A stretch of 64,000 bases of DNA from Struthidea cinerea (Eukaryota; Chordata; Aves; Passeriformes; Corcoracidae). Where the stretch lies: positions 783,157 to 847,156 of the forward strand of contig VZTI01005041.1 of assembly GCA_013397865.1 (NCBI GenBank). Direction: 5' to 3'. Shown one piece after another: positions 62,961 to 64,000 of this stretch (positions are counted from its first letter, which is position 1; the number at the start of each line of letters is the position of its first letter). Both the position numbers and the translations under genes were made by a program. Under the pieces are notes generated by a model. That model was not told the DNA's origin, ran no database searches, and saw only the letters and a list, made by a program, of their open reading frames with translations.

Positions 62961-64000
62961 CTGTGGAGAAGATGGGAGACAGAGAAAGGGCAGGTTACTG
63001 AAATGTCTCAGCAAGACACGTGCAGGAATTACCGTAAATGCACTGCTGAGATCCCTGCCCTTGGCAGCTGCATTCTTTTGAGATTTCACAGGCATCAGCC
63101 AGCAGCGTCTCTGCCTCACCTGGTGTGATGCAGCATGTGCAGGTGCTTCAGAAAAGAATGTGCACTCTGAGCTGACCCACAGCTCAGTCTAGCTACACAG
63201 CCTTGCTCTATCAGATATACTCCAAGGGCTCCAACACCCTTCTCCCGAAGTCCTTTCAGTATTATGGCAGTGGGAATCAAAAAAACTCCATTAAGAAAAA
63301 ATGGCATGAATTTTTAAGATGCATCAAGTAGGAACTCTGCATTTCTAAAAGTCCCAGTAAGTCTATACAAGCAGCTGTAGATGACTAAATGATTTGCACC
63401 ACTTTTAAGGAAAACTGGAAACAAAGCTAGAAAGAATTAAAATCCTTGCTCTACTCACAATACAAAATACAGTCATTCATCCCATCATGAAACTCCCAGC
63501 AGAATCTGGAGGCCACTAGAACTCCCCCAGTCTCCCACTGTGCTGCAGTGATCAAGAGAAAGCAAACAAGCCTCATTTTCCCCACAGATTTAGTGCCCTA
63601 GCATGCTATTAGAAACAGCCTGCTACTGAAAAATGCAATTTTTTGAAGTAGTCTAAAAGTCAAGGCTTTTACTACAGACTGACACAAACCAGAACATACT
63701 TATTCTTGGTTCTCCTAGCCAACTTAAAAAGTGATTAATCCTACTTGATGGCCCTCCACTCCCATGCACCATTTCAGTTTGAAGAATTATTGTGTCCCAA
63801 AACTGCCTTATCATTGCTTTTTCAATGACAACTCAAGCTCAACATACAAACATACAGCTATGAATTGTAGGAACCACAAAGTCTTGCACAAATACTTTCC
63901 TTGCCCATAATGGTTTTGGGAAGCAATGGAACAACACAAGTGTGCTTGAATGGCCACAGCTTCTACTGCACCTTAACTGTGGTGCAGCTACTATAGAGCT
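62961..64000 (-). other. DLC1: DLC1 intron, continues beyond window
   Basis: Upstream of the exon at 62960 (acceptor ctccacag) there is no recognisable DLC1 coding sequence up to the window end. The next upstream exon is expected past 64000. Confidence 0.7.

Noticed and set aside
62547..63119. 190-codon open frame on the - strand
   Set aside because: It overlaps the DLC1 exon at 62784-62960 in a different frame. The DLC1 frame is the one that matches the family and joins correctly to the next exon.
1..64000. CRISPR arrays, operons, phage or other prokaryotic systems
   Set aside because: No regularly spaced direct repeats or clustered bacterial genes are present. The window is vertebrate nuclear DNA, and I found no candidate for a new defence or mobile system.

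Overview
The window looks like nuclear DNA from a bird, probably a songbird. It has spliced genes with canonical GT-AG introns, CR1 retroposon copies with the typical avian 3' end, and two LTRs of a type I associate with passerine ERVK families. No bacterial, viral or organellar gene organisation is present. The species call is inference from the repeats and has not been checked against a database.

Two protein-coding genes can be read at base resolution, and they converge tail to tail. TRMT9B (KIAA1456/hTRM9L), a Trm9-family SAM-dependent methyltransferase, is complete for coding sequence on the + strand in three coding exons (20620-20773, 23747-23920, 26744-27780). Together they encode 454 residues. 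DLC1, a Rho GTPase-activating protein with a START domain, is on the - strand. Its last nine coding exons (62960 down to 54829) encode the C-terminal 532 residues; the rest of the gene lies beyond base 64000. The same pair and orientation occur at human 8p22, which supports both identifications.

Layout: 1-9030 is AT-rich non-coding DNA upstream of TRMT9B. 9040-10140 is a GC-rich, CpG-rich island broken by a 555-nt assembly gap (9433-9987), probably the TRMT9B promoter and first exon. 10116-20618 is the presumed first intron. 20619-28090 holds the TRMT9B coding exons and 3' UTR. 28090-53000 is an intergenic interval with a solo LTR inserted in a CR1 (30979-31649), a second LTR (35688-36302) and a CR1 copy (47710-48252). 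53000-54828 is probably the DLC1 3' UTR. 54829-64000 holds DLC1 exons and introns.

The two genes do not form an operon or a known pathway together. Both have been discussed as tumour suppressors in mammals. I found no CRISPR array, tRNA, rRNA or clear sign of a new biological system. The most useful unusual observations are the nested LTR-in-CR1 with an exact 6-bp duplication, the gap beside a CGGCA-type repeat at a promoter, and a symmetric TRMT9B exon that carries the SAM-binding core.
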